A stretch of DNA of 45,892 nucleotides, taken from contig JAHFED010000051.1 of the NCBI GenBank assembly GCA_023248635.1, forward strand, positions 1 through 45,892, written 5' to 3'. Origin of the DNA: Myxococcales bacterium (lineage in GTDB: Bacteria; Myxococcota; UBA727; VGSZ01). The stretch's first letter is position 1, and the number at the start of each line of letters is the position of its first letter. This document shows positions 36,479-44,706 of the stretch, piece after piece. The notes below the pieces were generated by a model, which did no database searches, had not been told where the DNA came from, and saw only the letters and a list, made by a program, of their open reading frames with translations. Made by a program: the position numbers and the translations under genes.

Positions 36479-37413
36479 GCGCCAGCTCGCGTTTCGCCCA
36501 GGGGTGGGAGCGCTTCGCCGCCTTCTGCGCCGTGAAAGAGGCAGCCACCGCCTTGGCGCTGTCGCGCATCCTCATCGGCACCACCGTGGTCGCGCACCTG
36601 CTGATGGCGCTGTGGAACGAAACGACGACGACGGTCTTCGTTCACGTCGCTCACGGCGGCCTCCACTCCGTCGACTGGGCCCGCGCCTTCACGACGCCGC
36701 TGGGTGCGGTGCTGCTGACCGGCGCCACGGCGGCCTGCGGGCTGGGCGTTGCCCTGGGCTGCTGTACCCGCGTCGCCTTGGTGGGCTCCTGGCTCGGCAT
36801 GCGCATGATCAGCGCCTTTTCCGACCACGCGCACGGCGGCAGCGACGCCTTGCTCATCGACGTGCTCTTCGTGCTGATGATCTCCGGCTGCGGCAACGCC
36901 CTCTCCGTCGACGCCTGGCGCAAAGGAACGACGACGGCACTGCGTCTTCCCCGCCTGCTGCTGGTGTTCCAACTGGGCCTGCTCTACTTCTTCGGCGGCC
37001 TGCAGAAGATCTCCTACGGCTGGGTCCCCGGCGGCGATGCCAGCGCTTTGTGGTTCGCTCTGCACCAACCCCAATGGACCCGCTTCGATGGCCTGCCGCC
37101 GGCCTGGCTCTACCCCTTCACCCAAGCAGCGACGACGTCGGCGTGGCTCTTTGAGATCTCGGCGCCGCTGCTCGTGTTGGCGGTGTTGCTCGACGAGGTG
37201 TCGTCCTCAGGTCGCGTCGCGCGTCTGCTGCGTCGCCTGCAGGTGCGCGCGCTCTTCCTCGTCTACGGCGCCTTGATGCACCTCGGCATCGAGGTCCTGA
37301 TGGAGGTCGGGCCCTATCTGCCCGTCACCCTCTCGATGTACCCAGCGGTCTTGGGGCCGGTGGTGTGTCAACGGCTGCTGCGACGACGTCATTCTCGGAA
37401 CGACTCGTTGTAA
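36475..37413 (+). CDS. HTTM-domain membrane protein
   Basis: A 312-residue protein with about seven hydrophobic segments. It matches the HTTM (horizontally transferred transmembrane) family related to vitamin-K-dependent gamma-carboxylase: ALSRILIGTTVVAHLL, SVDWARAF, WRKGTTTALRLPRLLLVFQLG, LLYFFGGLQKI and a late YGALMHLGIEVLM. The biochemical role in bacteria is mostly unknown. The last 25 bases overlap the convergent gene ending at 37389. Confidence 0.85.
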   Translation: MSASSRFAQGWERFAAFCAVKEAATALALSRILIGTTVVAHLLMALWNETTTTVFVHVAHGGLHSVDWARAFTTPLGAVLLTGATAACGLGVALGCCTRVALVGSWLGMRMISAFSDHAHGGSDALLIDVLFVLMISGCGNALSVDAWRKGTTTALRLPRLLLVFQLGLLYFFGGLQKISYGWVPGGDASALWFALHQPQWTRFDGLPPAWLYPFTQAATTSAWLFEISAPLLVLAVLLDEVSSSGRVARLLRRLQVRALFLVYGALMHLGIEVLMEVGPYLPVTLSMYPAVLGPVVCQRLLRRRHSRNDSL

Positions 37414-38123
37414 GAGACGGTGCGGAAATTGAGGCGCGTCTTGAGGTTCTGCTTCTCCGCGTCGGGCAGGTCGACTGGGTAGAAGGCCAGGTGAAACGCG
37501 CTCCAAGTCTTTGACGGGACGTCGTGGTTCACGATGCGATCGACCCACCGGTACTGCTCGCCACCGACGGCATCTCTGGCGTCGTTGAAGACCAGATCCA
37601 GCGCCTCGTCCTCGACGGCGCCGCTTGCCTGTCCATGGGCGATGCAGGGGAATTCGGCGCAGTCCACCGTCGTGACGTCCGCCGCCAGCCCTCGCGCAGC
37701 GAAGGATCTGCGGAGTGCGTTGCGCAGGGCCTGCTCATCGCTGCTGGCGCCACGGCCCAGAGGGAAGGCAGCTGCGACGCCTTCGGTTTCTGCCTCTGAT
37801 GCTTGCTTCGGGATGAGCGTGCGCAGGCGGCGCACCTCTGCTTCCAGCTTCTGCAGGTCTGCGGATGGACGCGTCAACGTTGGGTTCTGGACCGGCTGCG
37901 CCGAGCCATCGGGTTTTTCGACGACGTCATCTCGCTCTGCCCGCCCTGCCGCCGCCGACGGTGTGGCTGTGGCCTCCGGATGTGCGCTCACCTGGCCGAC
38001 GACGACGCCGATGCCAAAGGCCGAGCACAGAGCAAGAAGGAGGATCCCAAAACGCACGCGCTCGACCCCGGGAATCAGTGCAGCGACGACGTCAATCTCC
38101 GACCGTGGCGTCGACGTAGGCAT
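37389..38123 (-). CDS. Membrane-anchored protein, paralog B
   Basis: About 244 residues from ATG 38123, with a membrane anchor (FGILLLALCSAFGIGVVVGQV), a Pro/Ala linker, a short coiled coil (LQKLEAEVRRLRTLI) and a C-terminal domain. The core VDCAEFPCIAHG and the sequence FYPVDLPDAEKQNLKTRL are shared with the gene immediately upstream, so the two are tandem duplicates. The start overlaps the preceding gene by 32 bases; later GTG starts are possible. Function unknown; the conserved cysteine pair suggests a disulfide in the periplasm. Confidence 0.8.
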   Translation of the reverse strand: MPTSTPRSEIDVVAALIPGVERVRFGILLLALCSAFGIGVVVGQVSAHPEATATPSAAAGRAERDDVVEKPDGSAQPVQNPTLTRPSADLQKLEAEVRRLRTLIPKQASEAETEGVAAAFPLGRGASSDEQALRNALRRSFAARGLAADVTTVDCAEFPCIAHGQASGAVEDEALDLVFNDARDAVGGEQYRWVDRIVNHDVPSKTWSAFHLAFYPVDLPDAEKQNLKTRLNFRTVSYNESFRE

Positions 38124-38829
38124 TCTTGCGCGCGCGCAGCCTCTTGTTGAGGTTCTGCTGCTCGGCCTCGGGCAAGTCGCTCGGAAACAACGAGAGACTG
38201 AAGGAGCTGTAGGTCTTCGTCGGGTCCTTCTCGTCGCGGTAGCGAGAGAGGGACGCATAGGTTTCACCGCCAAGGGCACGCTTGGCGTCGTCGAACACCG
38301 GCTGCAGGGCCTCGTTGTCGATGTCGCCCTTCAGCCGACCGTGGGCGATGCAGGGAAACTCGCTGCAATCGAGAGCCGTGACGTCGCCGGCGAGGCCGTG
38401 GGCCGCCAGAGCTTTGTTCAAGGCCTCGTGCAGGGCTTGCTCGTCGCCCTTGGCGGTGCGCCCGTCGGGAAAGGGGACGACGACGCCATTGGCATCCGTC
38501 TCCACGGCCTTTTGCTCGTCGACCAGGGTGCGCAGGCGTCTCACTTCGCCTTCGAGCTCGACCACGCGCTCAGCACTGACCACGGGTGCGGCGCCGACGT
38601 CGGGGAGCTGGAGCGTCCCGCCAAAAACACGTGCCCCGGCCGCGGGTGCCGCAGATCCCGAGGGCGTGTCCTCGGCATCAGCGTCTCTCGAGATCGGTGC
38701 GGATGAAGACGCGGTCGACGACGACGACGACAGCGCGGCCCTCAGCTCGGAGGGTGCCGTGACCCGCCCGATCAGCACGCCGATCACAAAGACCGCGCAG
38801 AAGGCCAACACCTGGGTGCCACGGCGCAT
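38092..38829 (-). CDS. Membrane-anchored protein, paralog A
   Basis: A 245-residue protein: an N-terminal anchor (QVLAFCAVFVIGVLIG), a low-complexity linker, a coiled coil (RVVELEGEVRRLRTLVDEQ) and a C-terminal domain with LDCSEFPCIAHG and LFPSDLPEAEQQNLNKRL. It shares that layout with paralog B. It starts three bases after the iscA stop, so it may be part of the isc transcript. No known isc component matches it. Role unknown. Confidence 0.8.
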   Translation of the reverse strand: MRRGTQVLAFCAVFVIGVLIGRVTAPSELRAALSSSSSTASSSAPISRDADAEDTPSGSAAPAAGARVFGGTLQLPDVGAAPVVSAERVVELEGEVRRLRTLVDEQKAVETDANGVVVPFPDGRTAKGDEQALHEALNKALAAHGLAGDVTALDCSEFPCIAHGRLKGDIDNEALQPVFDDAKRALGGETYASLSRYRDEKDPTKTYSSFSLSLFPSDLPEAEQQNLNKRLRARKNAYVDATVGD

Positions 38830-38832
38830 GGC

Positions 38833-39237
38833 CTAGACCGAGAAGGACTCGCCGCAGGAGCAGCCCTTCACCTCATTCGGGTTTTTCAGCACGAAGCCCG
38901 ACTTCATCAAGCTCTCTTGCCACTCGAGCACGGAGCCGCCGAGATAGAGCAAGCTCTTGGGGTCGACGACGATCTTCTGGCCGTAGCCCTCAAAGACGCG
39001 GTCCCGCGTGTCCGCCGTCGTCGTGAAGCTGAAGGTGTAGCTCAGCCCCGAGCAGCCACCGCCCTGAATCGCGACCCGCAACATCTGCCCGCTCTTGCCT
39101 TCGCGCTCGGCCAGTACCTCGATCTTCTGCGCCGCCTTCTCGGTCAGCGCGAGGCGATCCTTGGGTACGACGACGGCCGGCTCCGTCGACGCCGCCTTCT
39201 TGTTGCCGATGTTGGTGAGTTGGGTTGCCATCTTCAT
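38833..39237 (-). CDS. iscA: A-type Fe-S carrier IscA/ErpA
   Basis: A 134-residue A-type carrier with the three cluster-binding cysteines in GGGCSGLSY and a C-terminal CSCGESF. About 25 residues precede the conserved TEKAAQKI start, making it longer than the usual 107. It passes clusters from IscU to client proteins. It is the last canonical isc gene here, 39 bases after iscU. ErpA and IscA are hard to tell apart by sequence; the context favours IscA. Confidence 0.92.
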   Translation of the reverse strand: MKMATQLTNIGNKKAASTEPAVVVPKDRLALTEKAAQKIEVLAEREGKSGQMLRVAIQGGGCSGLSYTFSFTTTADTRDRVFEGYGQKIVVDPKSLLYLGGSVLEWQESLMKSGFVLKNPNEVKGCSCGESFSV

Positions 39238-39276
39238 CGCTCCAGATCGTGTGCCTGAACATCAGCCCTGAAAACT

Positions 39277-39816
39277 TCAGGCGTTGGCGGTGACGTCGTT
39301 TTTCCCGCCGTGGCGCGCGGTGTAGCTGGCAACGGTGGCCTGCACGCGGGCGTCGACGTCGTCGTCGGACTCGCCCTCGGCCCGGTTGGCTCCGGCCATC
39401 TTGCGCTCGTGGGCCTGCACTTCGGCGGCGCTCAACAAGCCCTTCTTGAGCTTGTAGTCGTAGACGGCGGCCTTGACTGCTTCTTCGGCGAGCACCGAGC
39501 AGTGAATCTTCACCGGTGGAAGTGCCAATTCTTCGGCGATTTGCGCGTTCTTCAGCGCGTTGGCCTGATCGAGGGTCTTGCCTTTGACCCACTCGGTGAC
39601 CAAGGACGACGACGCGATGGCCGAGCCGCAGCCGAAGGTCTTGAATTTGGCGTCTTCGATGATGCCGTCGTCGTTGATCTTGAGCTGCAGCTTCATGACG
39701 TCGCCGCAAGCCGGAGCGCCGACCAGACCGGTGCCGACGTTGTCATCGCTCTTGTCCATCGAGCCCACGTTGCGCGGGTTTTCGTAGTGGTCGAGGAGCT
39801 TATCGCTGTATGCCAT
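39277..39816 (-). CDS. iscU: Fe-S cluster scaffold IscU with C-terminal extension
   Basis: A 179-residue scaffold. The three ligand cysteines are in GAPACGDVM, KTFGCGSAIA and KIHCSVLAEEA. LPPVKIHC is the site that normally binds the HscA chaperone. Typical IscU is about 128 residues; the extra 50 at the C-terminus are acidic and helical (EGESDDDVDARVQATVASYT). ATG 39816 matches the family start; the longer frame upstream is not needed. hscA, hscB and fdx are not nearby. Confidence 0.95.
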   Translation of the reverse strand: MAYSDKLLDHYENPRNVGSMDKSDDNVGTGLVGAPACGDVMKLQLKINDDGIIEDAKFKTFGCGSAIASSSLVTEWVKGKTLDQANALKNAQIAEELALPPVKIHCSVLAEEAVKAAVYDYKLKKGLLSAAEVQAHERKMAGANRAEGESDDDVDARVQATVASYTARHGGKNDVTANA

Positions 39817-39866
39817 GATGCGGTCCTTCTGCTGTTTCAGGGTCGAAAAATTGTCGCCAAGAGTGG

Positions 39867-41099
39867 TCAGTGCGGCGCCCACTGCACGGTCTTGAGGTCG
39901 ATGCCCTCCTGCACCATCTCCCACAGGGGCGAGAGCTCGCGCAGGCGGTTGGCGGACTTCACGACGAGGTCGGCGACGACGTCGACTTCGGCTTCGGTGT
40001 TGAAGCGCCCAAAGCCAAAGCGCAGGGAGCTGTGGGCCAGGTCGTCGCCCAGGCCCAAGGCGCGCAACACATAAGAGGGCTCCAACGACGCCGACGTACA
40101 CGCCGAACCCGACGACACCGCCACGGTCTTGTTCAGGGCCATCAGCAAGCTCTCGCCTTCGACGTAGGCGAAGGAGATGTTCAAATTGCCCGGCAGACGG
40201 TGTTCCAGGGATCCATTCACAAAGGTCTGTGGGACGCCGTCTTGAATCTTCTTCAACAGCCGGTTCCGCAGTCCCAACAAGCGCTTGGATTCCGCTGGAA
40301 GCTCGGCCTTCGCAATCTCCGCCGCCTTGCCGAAACCGACGATGCCAGGCACGTTCAGCGTGCCCGAGCGCAGCCCGCGCTCATGGCCGCCGCCGTCGAT
40401 CAAGGGGGCCAGCCGCACGCGGGGCTTGCGCCGCACATAGAGCGCGCCCACGCCCTTGGGCCCGTACATCTTGTGCGCGGTCAAGCTCAGCAGCGAGACA
40501 TGGGCAGCTTCGACGTCGACGTCGACCTTGCCTGCGGCCTGCACGGCATCGGTGTGCAGCAGCACGCCCTTTTCGCGGCAGAGCTGGCCGATCTCGGCGA
40601 TGGGGTTGACGGTGCCGATCTCGTTGTTCGCCCACATCAACGACACCAGCACGGTATCTTTACGCAAAGCGGCTTCGACGGCGGCGCGGGTGATGATGCC
40701 GTCTTTGCTCGGGTCGAGATAGGTGACGGTGAATCCCTCCATTTCGAGGGCACGACAGGAGTCGATGACGGCCTTATGCTCGATCTTCGACGTAATAATA
40801 TGTTTGCCCTTGTCCTGGTAGAAATGGGCAGCGCCCTTGATCGCCAGGTTGTTGGACTCCGTGGCCCCCGACGTGAACACGATCTCCTTCGACGACGCGC
40901 CGATCAGGGCTCCCACCTGCTCGCGGGCCTTCTCGACGGCGCTCTCGGCCTCCCAACCAAAGGAGTGGTTGCGGCTGGCGGCGTTGCCAAAGATCTTGGT
41001 GAAGTAGGGCAGCATGGCCTCGAGCACGCGCGGATCCATGGGCGTGGTCGCGTGGTTGTCGAGGTAGATGGGTCCGTCGTTGGTCGAGAGCTCGGTCAT
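39867..41099 (-). CDS. iscS: Cysteine desulfurase IscS
   Basis: A 410-residue PLP enzyme that supplies sulfur to IscU. It starts with [18 protein letters not shown], carries the PLP Lys in [11 protein letters not shown] and the mobile Cys loop in [14 protein letters not shown], as in IscS rather than SufS. ATG 41099 has GAAGGAAA upstream and lies 29 bases after the MerR gene stop, so the two are probably co-transcribed. It ends 50 bases before iscU. Confidence 0.95.
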   Translation of the reverse strand: MTELSTNDGPIYLDNHATTPMDPRVLEAMLPYFTKIFGNAASRNHSFGWEAESAVEKAREQVGALIGASSKEIVFTSGATESNNLAIKGAAHFYQDKGKHIITSKIEHKAVIDSCRALEMEGFTVTYLDPSKDGIITRAAVEAALRKDTVLVSLMWANNEIGTVNPIAEIGQLCREKGVLLHTDAVQAAGKVDVDVEAAHVSLLSLTAHKMYGPKGVGALYVRRKPRVRLAPLIDGGGHERGLRSGTLNVPGIVGFGKAAEIAKAELPAESKRLLGLRNRLLKKIQDGVPQTFVNGSLEHRLPGNLNISFAYVEGESLLMALNKTVAVSSGSACTSASLEPSYVLRALGLGDDLAHSSLRFGFGRFNTEAEVDVVADLVVKSANRLRELSPLWEMVQEGIDLKTVQWAPH

Positions 41100-41128
41100 G
41101 GCCGTTTCCTTCACGTCTGGAGCAAGAC

Positions 41129-41680
41129 TCAGGAATGGGTGGCGCTGCGCGTGGTCTCTTCGACCAACGCCGGCGCTTTGTCGTCGTGGGAGGTGCAGGT
41201 GCTGCACGAGGCCGCGCCAGGTTGGCCGGCGGTGGCATCGGTGGCGCAGCCGCCGCATTCCTCGAGGTAGCTCAACGAGCTCATCAGCTCGCGCTGCAGC
41301 TGGGAGAGGCGGGCGACCTGGGCCGCGACGTCGTCGAGCTTCTGCAGAAAGAGCGCGCGCACCTTGCCCATCGCCTCTTTGGGCACTGCTTCGTCGGCGA
41401 CGGCGGCGACCAGCCCCTGGATTTGCTGCAGCGTGAAGCCGAGCTCTTGCAGCTTGCCGATCCAATGCACCCGGGTGATGGCGTCGGGCCCGTAAAGACG
41501 AAAGCCGCCCACCGTGTGATCCCCGGGCGTCAGCAACCCCAGCTCTTCGTACAGCCGCAGCGCCCGCTGCGTCTTCTGTGTCACCCGAGCCAGATCGCCG
41601 ATGCGCAAATCACGCGCCGCGTCAGAGCTGGCCGTCGACGACGGCACCGGACGTTCTGGAACCAAGGAGAGACTGCGCAT
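41129..41680 (-). CDS. MerR-family regulator with C-terminal Cys cluster
   Basis: A 183-residue regulator at the head of the isc operon. The N-terminal helix-turn-helix [20 protein letters not shown] and wing [14 protein letters not shown] are typical of MerR; a coiled coil follows. The C-terminus holds ECGGCA and SCSTC (C-x2-C-x13-C-x2-C). Its position where other bacteria place IscR suggests it senses Fe-S status or metal, as SoxR uses four cysteines for a cluster, but the spacing differs. ATG 41680 is preferred; an ATG at 41731 with a better site would overlap the operator. Four C-terminal cysteines could equally bind Zn. Confidence 0.85.
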   Translation of the reverse strand: MRSLSLVPERPVPSSTASSDAARDLRIGDLARVTQKTQRALRLYEELGLLTPGDHTVGGFRLYGPDAITRVHWIGKLQELGFTLQQIQGLVAAVADEAVPKEAMGKVRALFLQKLDDVAAQVARLSQLQRELMSSLSYLEECGGCATDATAGQPGAASCSTCTSHDDKAPALVEETTRSATHS

Positions 41681-41742
41681 GAGGAGACCGCTGGGTGGAC
41701 GCCGAAAGGCCGGAACCGCCCATCGGCACATTTCGAACCTTT

Positions 41743-41776
41743 ACCTTTACGTAAGGGTCATGGTGCAGCCTGTCAA
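41743..41776 (-). promoter_or_regulatory. Probable MerR/isc promoter and operator
   Basis: On the minus strand TTGACA (41776-41771) is followed by the near-perfect palindrome ACCCTTAC/GTAAAGGT (41758-41743, one mismatch). This resembles MerR-type operators. The palindrome covers the expected -10 region, which favours repression, and no good -10 hexamer is seen. It lies about 65 bases upstream of the MerR start. Confidence 0.55.
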
Positions 41777-41807
41777 GCCAGCGTGAGCCCTGCTGCGCAT
41801 GGACGAC

Positions 41808-41833
41808 CAAGAGCGCTGGCCGCTCTTGTTTTT
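41808..41833 (+). terminator. Orphan intrinsic terminator, plus strand
   Basis: CAAGAGCG and CGCTCTTG pair over eight bases around a CTGGC loop, followed directly by TTTTT. It points along the plus strand, yet no plus-strand gene ends upstream: the MerR and isc genes run the other way. It could end a short RNA made divergently from the MerR promoter region, or block antisense transcripts from reaching the lipoprotein gene at 42063. Confidence 0.7.
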
Positions 41834-42062
41834 CCCCTCTTCCGCGTGGCTGAGCTCCGGCGGCGATCGAGCTGCTGAAGACGCACCAGCGTCTTGAACC
41901 AGCAGGTGAAGCGAGCGGCGCATGGAGCCGCCGGGCTCGTCGACGTCGTGGTCGTCGCTCGCTCGGACACCTGGCCGCTGAGGCCCCAGCAGGGTGTCTC
42001 ACGCGCCGATCGCCGAAGGCCGGCCCTACAGTTGGCGGCAGAGGCACTACCACGGAGGCCAC
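41834..42062. other. Leader region before the Pro/Asp-rich lipoprotein gene
   Basis: About 230 bases with no supported gene. A small AAGACGC/GCGTCTT stem occurs at 41878-41895. The ATG of the next gene has a GGAGG site. No promoter hexamers were recognised. Together with 41681-41833 this makes a 380-base non-coding stretch. Confidence 0.5.
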
Positions 42063-43517
42063 ATGGTTCGAGTCGGTGTCGTCGTCACCCTTGTCTTGGT
42101 TGCGGTCGGTTGTGGCTTGAACATCGAGGTGCCTCCGGACGATCGCGATGCGGGCGAGCCGCCCAGCGACGCGAGCGACGACGATCCCCTTGCTGACGAC
42201 GACGCTGCGCCCTTCGACGAAGAGCGTCCAGGTGCCGGCAGCGTGGCCGACCCCGACACCCCAGCGGAACCGCCGCCCGTCGACGACGGCGGCAACGGCT
42301 CCGTTCCGCCCAGCGACGACCCGCCGACAGAGCCTGCGCCCGACGATGGCGGCAGCGACGACCAGGGTGAGCCGGCCGGCGGCGACGAGCCCGACGACCC
42401 GCTGCCTGACGACGGTGGCAGCGACGCGCCCCCCGACGCGGCGGCAGAACCTGGGCCCGGTGACGACGACGTGCCGGCCGACGGCGAGGCAGCGCCGCCC
42501 CCTCCACCGCCTGTTCTGGGTGATCCGAGCGACGAGCTGCCGTCCGAACAGCCTTCTGGCGATGACCCACCGACCGACCCGCCGCCTGGCAACGACCCGC
42601 CTGCGCCCGCTGACGTCGACGACACACCGACAGACCCGCCCGTGTGCGTCGGCCAGCTCGTGTCCAGCGGCGAAGGCGCCTTTGACCTCGCCATCGCTGC
42701 TGATGATTGCTTCGCCGCCAGCGACCCGCTTCATCCCGTGTCGGTGGTGGCGCCGCAGCCCGCCCCTGGCGCCGACGAAGACGACGTCGTCGCTTTCGCC
42801 GCGCTGTGCGCCGCCGAGCAGGTTTGCGCACCGGGCGCCTACCACGAGACCTGCTCACTCTTCGTCTCCTTCACGAACATGCGCAGCAAGAACGACGACG
42901 CCTGCATCGCTGTCGCCGACGCCGAGGCCGCCCTCGCTGCCTGCCGTGCATCGACGTGCGCCTCGGCGCTGTCGCCCTTTTCTGGCCGCTGTGTCGAGGA
43001 GCAGGCCGCCGTTGATGGGCTCACCATCAACGCCGGCCGCTGCTTGAACGCCGCCAGCGGCTTCGGCGAGCTGCTCGCGCGCGGCGAGGCCTGCGTGGCC
43101 CACGATGAAGAGAGCGCCTGCGCCGGCTCACTGCGCTGCGAAGATGGCCGGTGCGTCGACGACGAACGGGATGTGCAGGCGCAGCTGCCGTTCTCCGCAG
43201 TCACCGACGTGAGCGAGGGCGACGTCGACTGCTTCGGGTTCGGCACCGGGGGCGGGCACCTGCGCGTCGAGACCGCGGGCGAACACCTCGACTGCGGCAC
43301 CGCCGACGTCGGCGCCTATCCCTTCGACTTCCCCTCCCTGCTGTTGCTGCGCGGCACTGAGTTTGTTGCGTCCGACAACCCGGCCTTCTTCAGCCCTTGT
43401 GCCCTGCTCGATCTCCAGGTCACCGAAGGCGCCTACACCGTCTGCGTCGGAACGACCCTCGGCAGCCGTGCCGACGACGTGGAGCTGTCGGTGAGCCTGG
43501 TCGAGTCGCTCCGCTGA
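42063..43517 (+). CDS. Lipoprotein with long Asp/Pro linker and Cys-rich domain
   Basis: A 484-residue predicted lipoprotein: signal peptide and lipobox LVAVGC, then about 170 residues rich in Pro, Asp, Gly and Ser with little fixed structure, followed by about 290 residues with over 20 cysteines in short motifs (CVGQLV, CAAEQVCAPGAYHETC, CRASTCASAL, CEDGRCVDD). Cys-rich surface proteins on disordered stalks are common in myxobacteria. The function is unknown; disulfide-bonded surface display is inferred. The ATG at 42063 has a GGAGG site. Confidence 0.8.
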   Translation: MVRVGVVVTLVLVAVGCGLNIEVPPDDRDAGEPPSDASDDDPLADDDAAPFDEERPGAGSVADPDTPAEPPPVDDGGNGSVPPSDDPPTEPAPDDGGSDDQGEPAGGDEPDDPLPDDGGSDAPPDAAAEPGPGDDDVPADGEAAPPPPPPVLGDPSDELPSEQPSGDDPPTDPPPGNDPPAPADVDDTPTDPPVCVGQLVSSGEGAFDLAIAADDCFAASDPLHPVSVVAPQPAPGADEDDVVAFAALCAAEQVCAPGAYHETCSLFVSFTNMRSKNDDACIAVADAEAALAACRASTCASALSPFSGRCVEEQAAVDGLTINAGRCLNAASGFGELLARGEACVAHDEESACAGSLRCEDGRCVDDERDVQAQLPFSAVTDVSEGDVDCFGFGTGGGHLRVETAGEHLDCGTADVGAYPFDFPSLLLLRGTEFVASDNPAFFSPCALLDLQVTEGAYTVCVGTTLGSRADDVELSVSLVESLR

Positions 43518-43616
43518 GAAAGTGCCGGTCTTTGGACCTTTGGCGCAACAGGGCTCAGGAACTGGGCGGAAAGAGCAAGGCAGCTGAGGATGGGCCTTCG
43601 TCGGCGAGGTCTTTGG

Positions 43617-44174
43617 ATGAAACGCTTGCTCTTTTGGGGTGCGCTCGGTGGGTTGGTGGCCCTGCCCCTCGACGCGCTCCACGTCGTCACCGGCGTCTTG
43701 ACCTATCGCAATCCAATGCTGGGGCTCCAGGATTGGTGGGCCGTACCCCTCTTCGTCGGCGCCGGCCTGGCCCTCGGCCTTGGCCACCGTCATGCGGCCC
43801 TTCCCTTGTCGAGACGCCAGACCCTGCCGGCGTCCAGCTTGGCCGCGGCAATGGCTGGCTTGTTGTCGTTGGTTTTTTGCTACGCCTCGTCAGGCTTCTT
43901 GCAAAGCTGGCCGCTGCTCGCTCTTTTCATCTATTGCGTCATCTTTACCGTCGCGGTGTTCTTGGTGGATCCGCGGGCTCGACCGACCCTGCTGGTGCAC
44001 GCCGTCGGCGCCGGACTGATCGGTCCTGCTGTTGAGATCTTCATCTCGTCAACCGGTGCGTTCACCTACGGCCACCCCGACGTCTTCGGCGTCGCCTACT
44101 GGCTCCCCGGCATCTACATCAACGCCGCGATGGGCGCCCATTTCATGGATCGTTGGTTGATCGGTCGATCCTGA
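43617..44174 (+). CDS. Multi-pass membrane protein of unknown function
   Basis: A 185-residue protein with five or six hydrophobic segments and a C-terminal YGHPDVFGVAYWLPGIYINAAMGAHFMDRWL motif split across loop and helix. The loop-helix composition recalls small INSIG-like bacterial membrane proteins, but that is only an impression. An ATG at 43590 would add nine residues; both starts have weak AGG-type sites. Confidence 0.65.
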   Translation: MKRLLFWGALGGLVALPLDALHVVTGVLTYRNPMLGLQDWWAVPLFVGAGLALGLGHRHAALPLSRRQTLPASSLAAAMAGLLSLVFCYASSGFLQSWPLLALFIYCVIFTVAVFLVDPRARPTLLVHAVGAGLIGPAVEIFISSTGAFTYGHPDVFGVAYWLPGIYINAAMGAHFMDRWLIGRS

Positions 44175-44290
44175 TTACACTGTAGATCTTTTTGCGTTCG
44201 ATCGGCGTGATCCGCCCTGCGCTGCTGGTCGAGCCGCCGGCTGTGGTGTTGACGTCGAGACAACCGAAGGTCGATGATTGCGCGGGTGGT

Positions 44291-44304
44291 GATCCTATAG
44301 GATC
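44291..44304. repeat. Palindrome GATCCTATAGGATC
   Basis: A perfect 14-base palindrome followed by GTTCGATC. A related site, GATCTTATAAGGTC followed by GCTCGTTC, occurs 180 bases downstream. Together they look like two binding sites for one dimeric protein upstream of the OmpA-like gene. Confidence 0.6.
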
Positions 44305-44470
44305 GTTCGATCCCTTGACGCCCAGCGGCGTCGCCAACCGGCACCATCCATCGGAGCAGTCATGATCATGCGTGGCGCCATCGACCCGGCGGCCGACTGA
44401 GTCCGGCCAGCGAGCTGCGGCGCACCCGTCGCGCGACAGACCGGGACACAACACGTCAGCCCAGCAGCAC

Positions 44471-44484
44471 GATCTTATAAGGTC
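44471..44484. repeat. Related palindrome GATCTTATAAGGTC
   Basis: A second, slightly imperfect copy of the 44291 palindrome. The shared pattern is GATCYTATARGRTC with GYTCG after it. Confidence 0.5.
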
Positions 44485-44706
44485 GCTCGTTCGCCGCATC
44501 CAGACCGGAGGCAAGTTGAATCGCTCGTTCGTTCTTGTGCCATGCCTCCTGAGCGACATTGTCGTCTGCGTTCGTCTCGAGGCATCCGACGATCGGGTCG
44601 GCGATGGACCATCGGTTCCGATGGGGCCCGTCCGCACGGACCAGCCGCCGCCGACGACACTCCACATCCGCCAAGGCCCCGGCTCTCCATTTGCGGGGCC
44701 AGAGCG

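Larger units (their letters stand above)
44175..44706. other. 532-base region without a supported gene
   Basis: The base and codon texture differs from most of the window, with frequent CGATCG-like words and few GTC/GAC runs. The long minus-strand ORF 44143-44667 has no family features and is probably chance. Two related palindromes (44291 and 44471) are present. A weak GATC...GATC-TTTTT element at 44167-44197 may end the membrane protein transcript. The promoter of the OmpA-like gene should lie here. Confidence 0.5.

Noticed and set aside
41622-42845. Long minus-strand ORF opposite the Pro/Asp-rich lipoprotein
   Set aside because: It is the antisense of biased codons, has no family features and overlaps a well-supported lipoprotein and the MerR gene.
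44143-44667. 174-codon minus-strand ORF as a degraded transposase
   Set aside because: No transposase motif or terminal repeats could be found.
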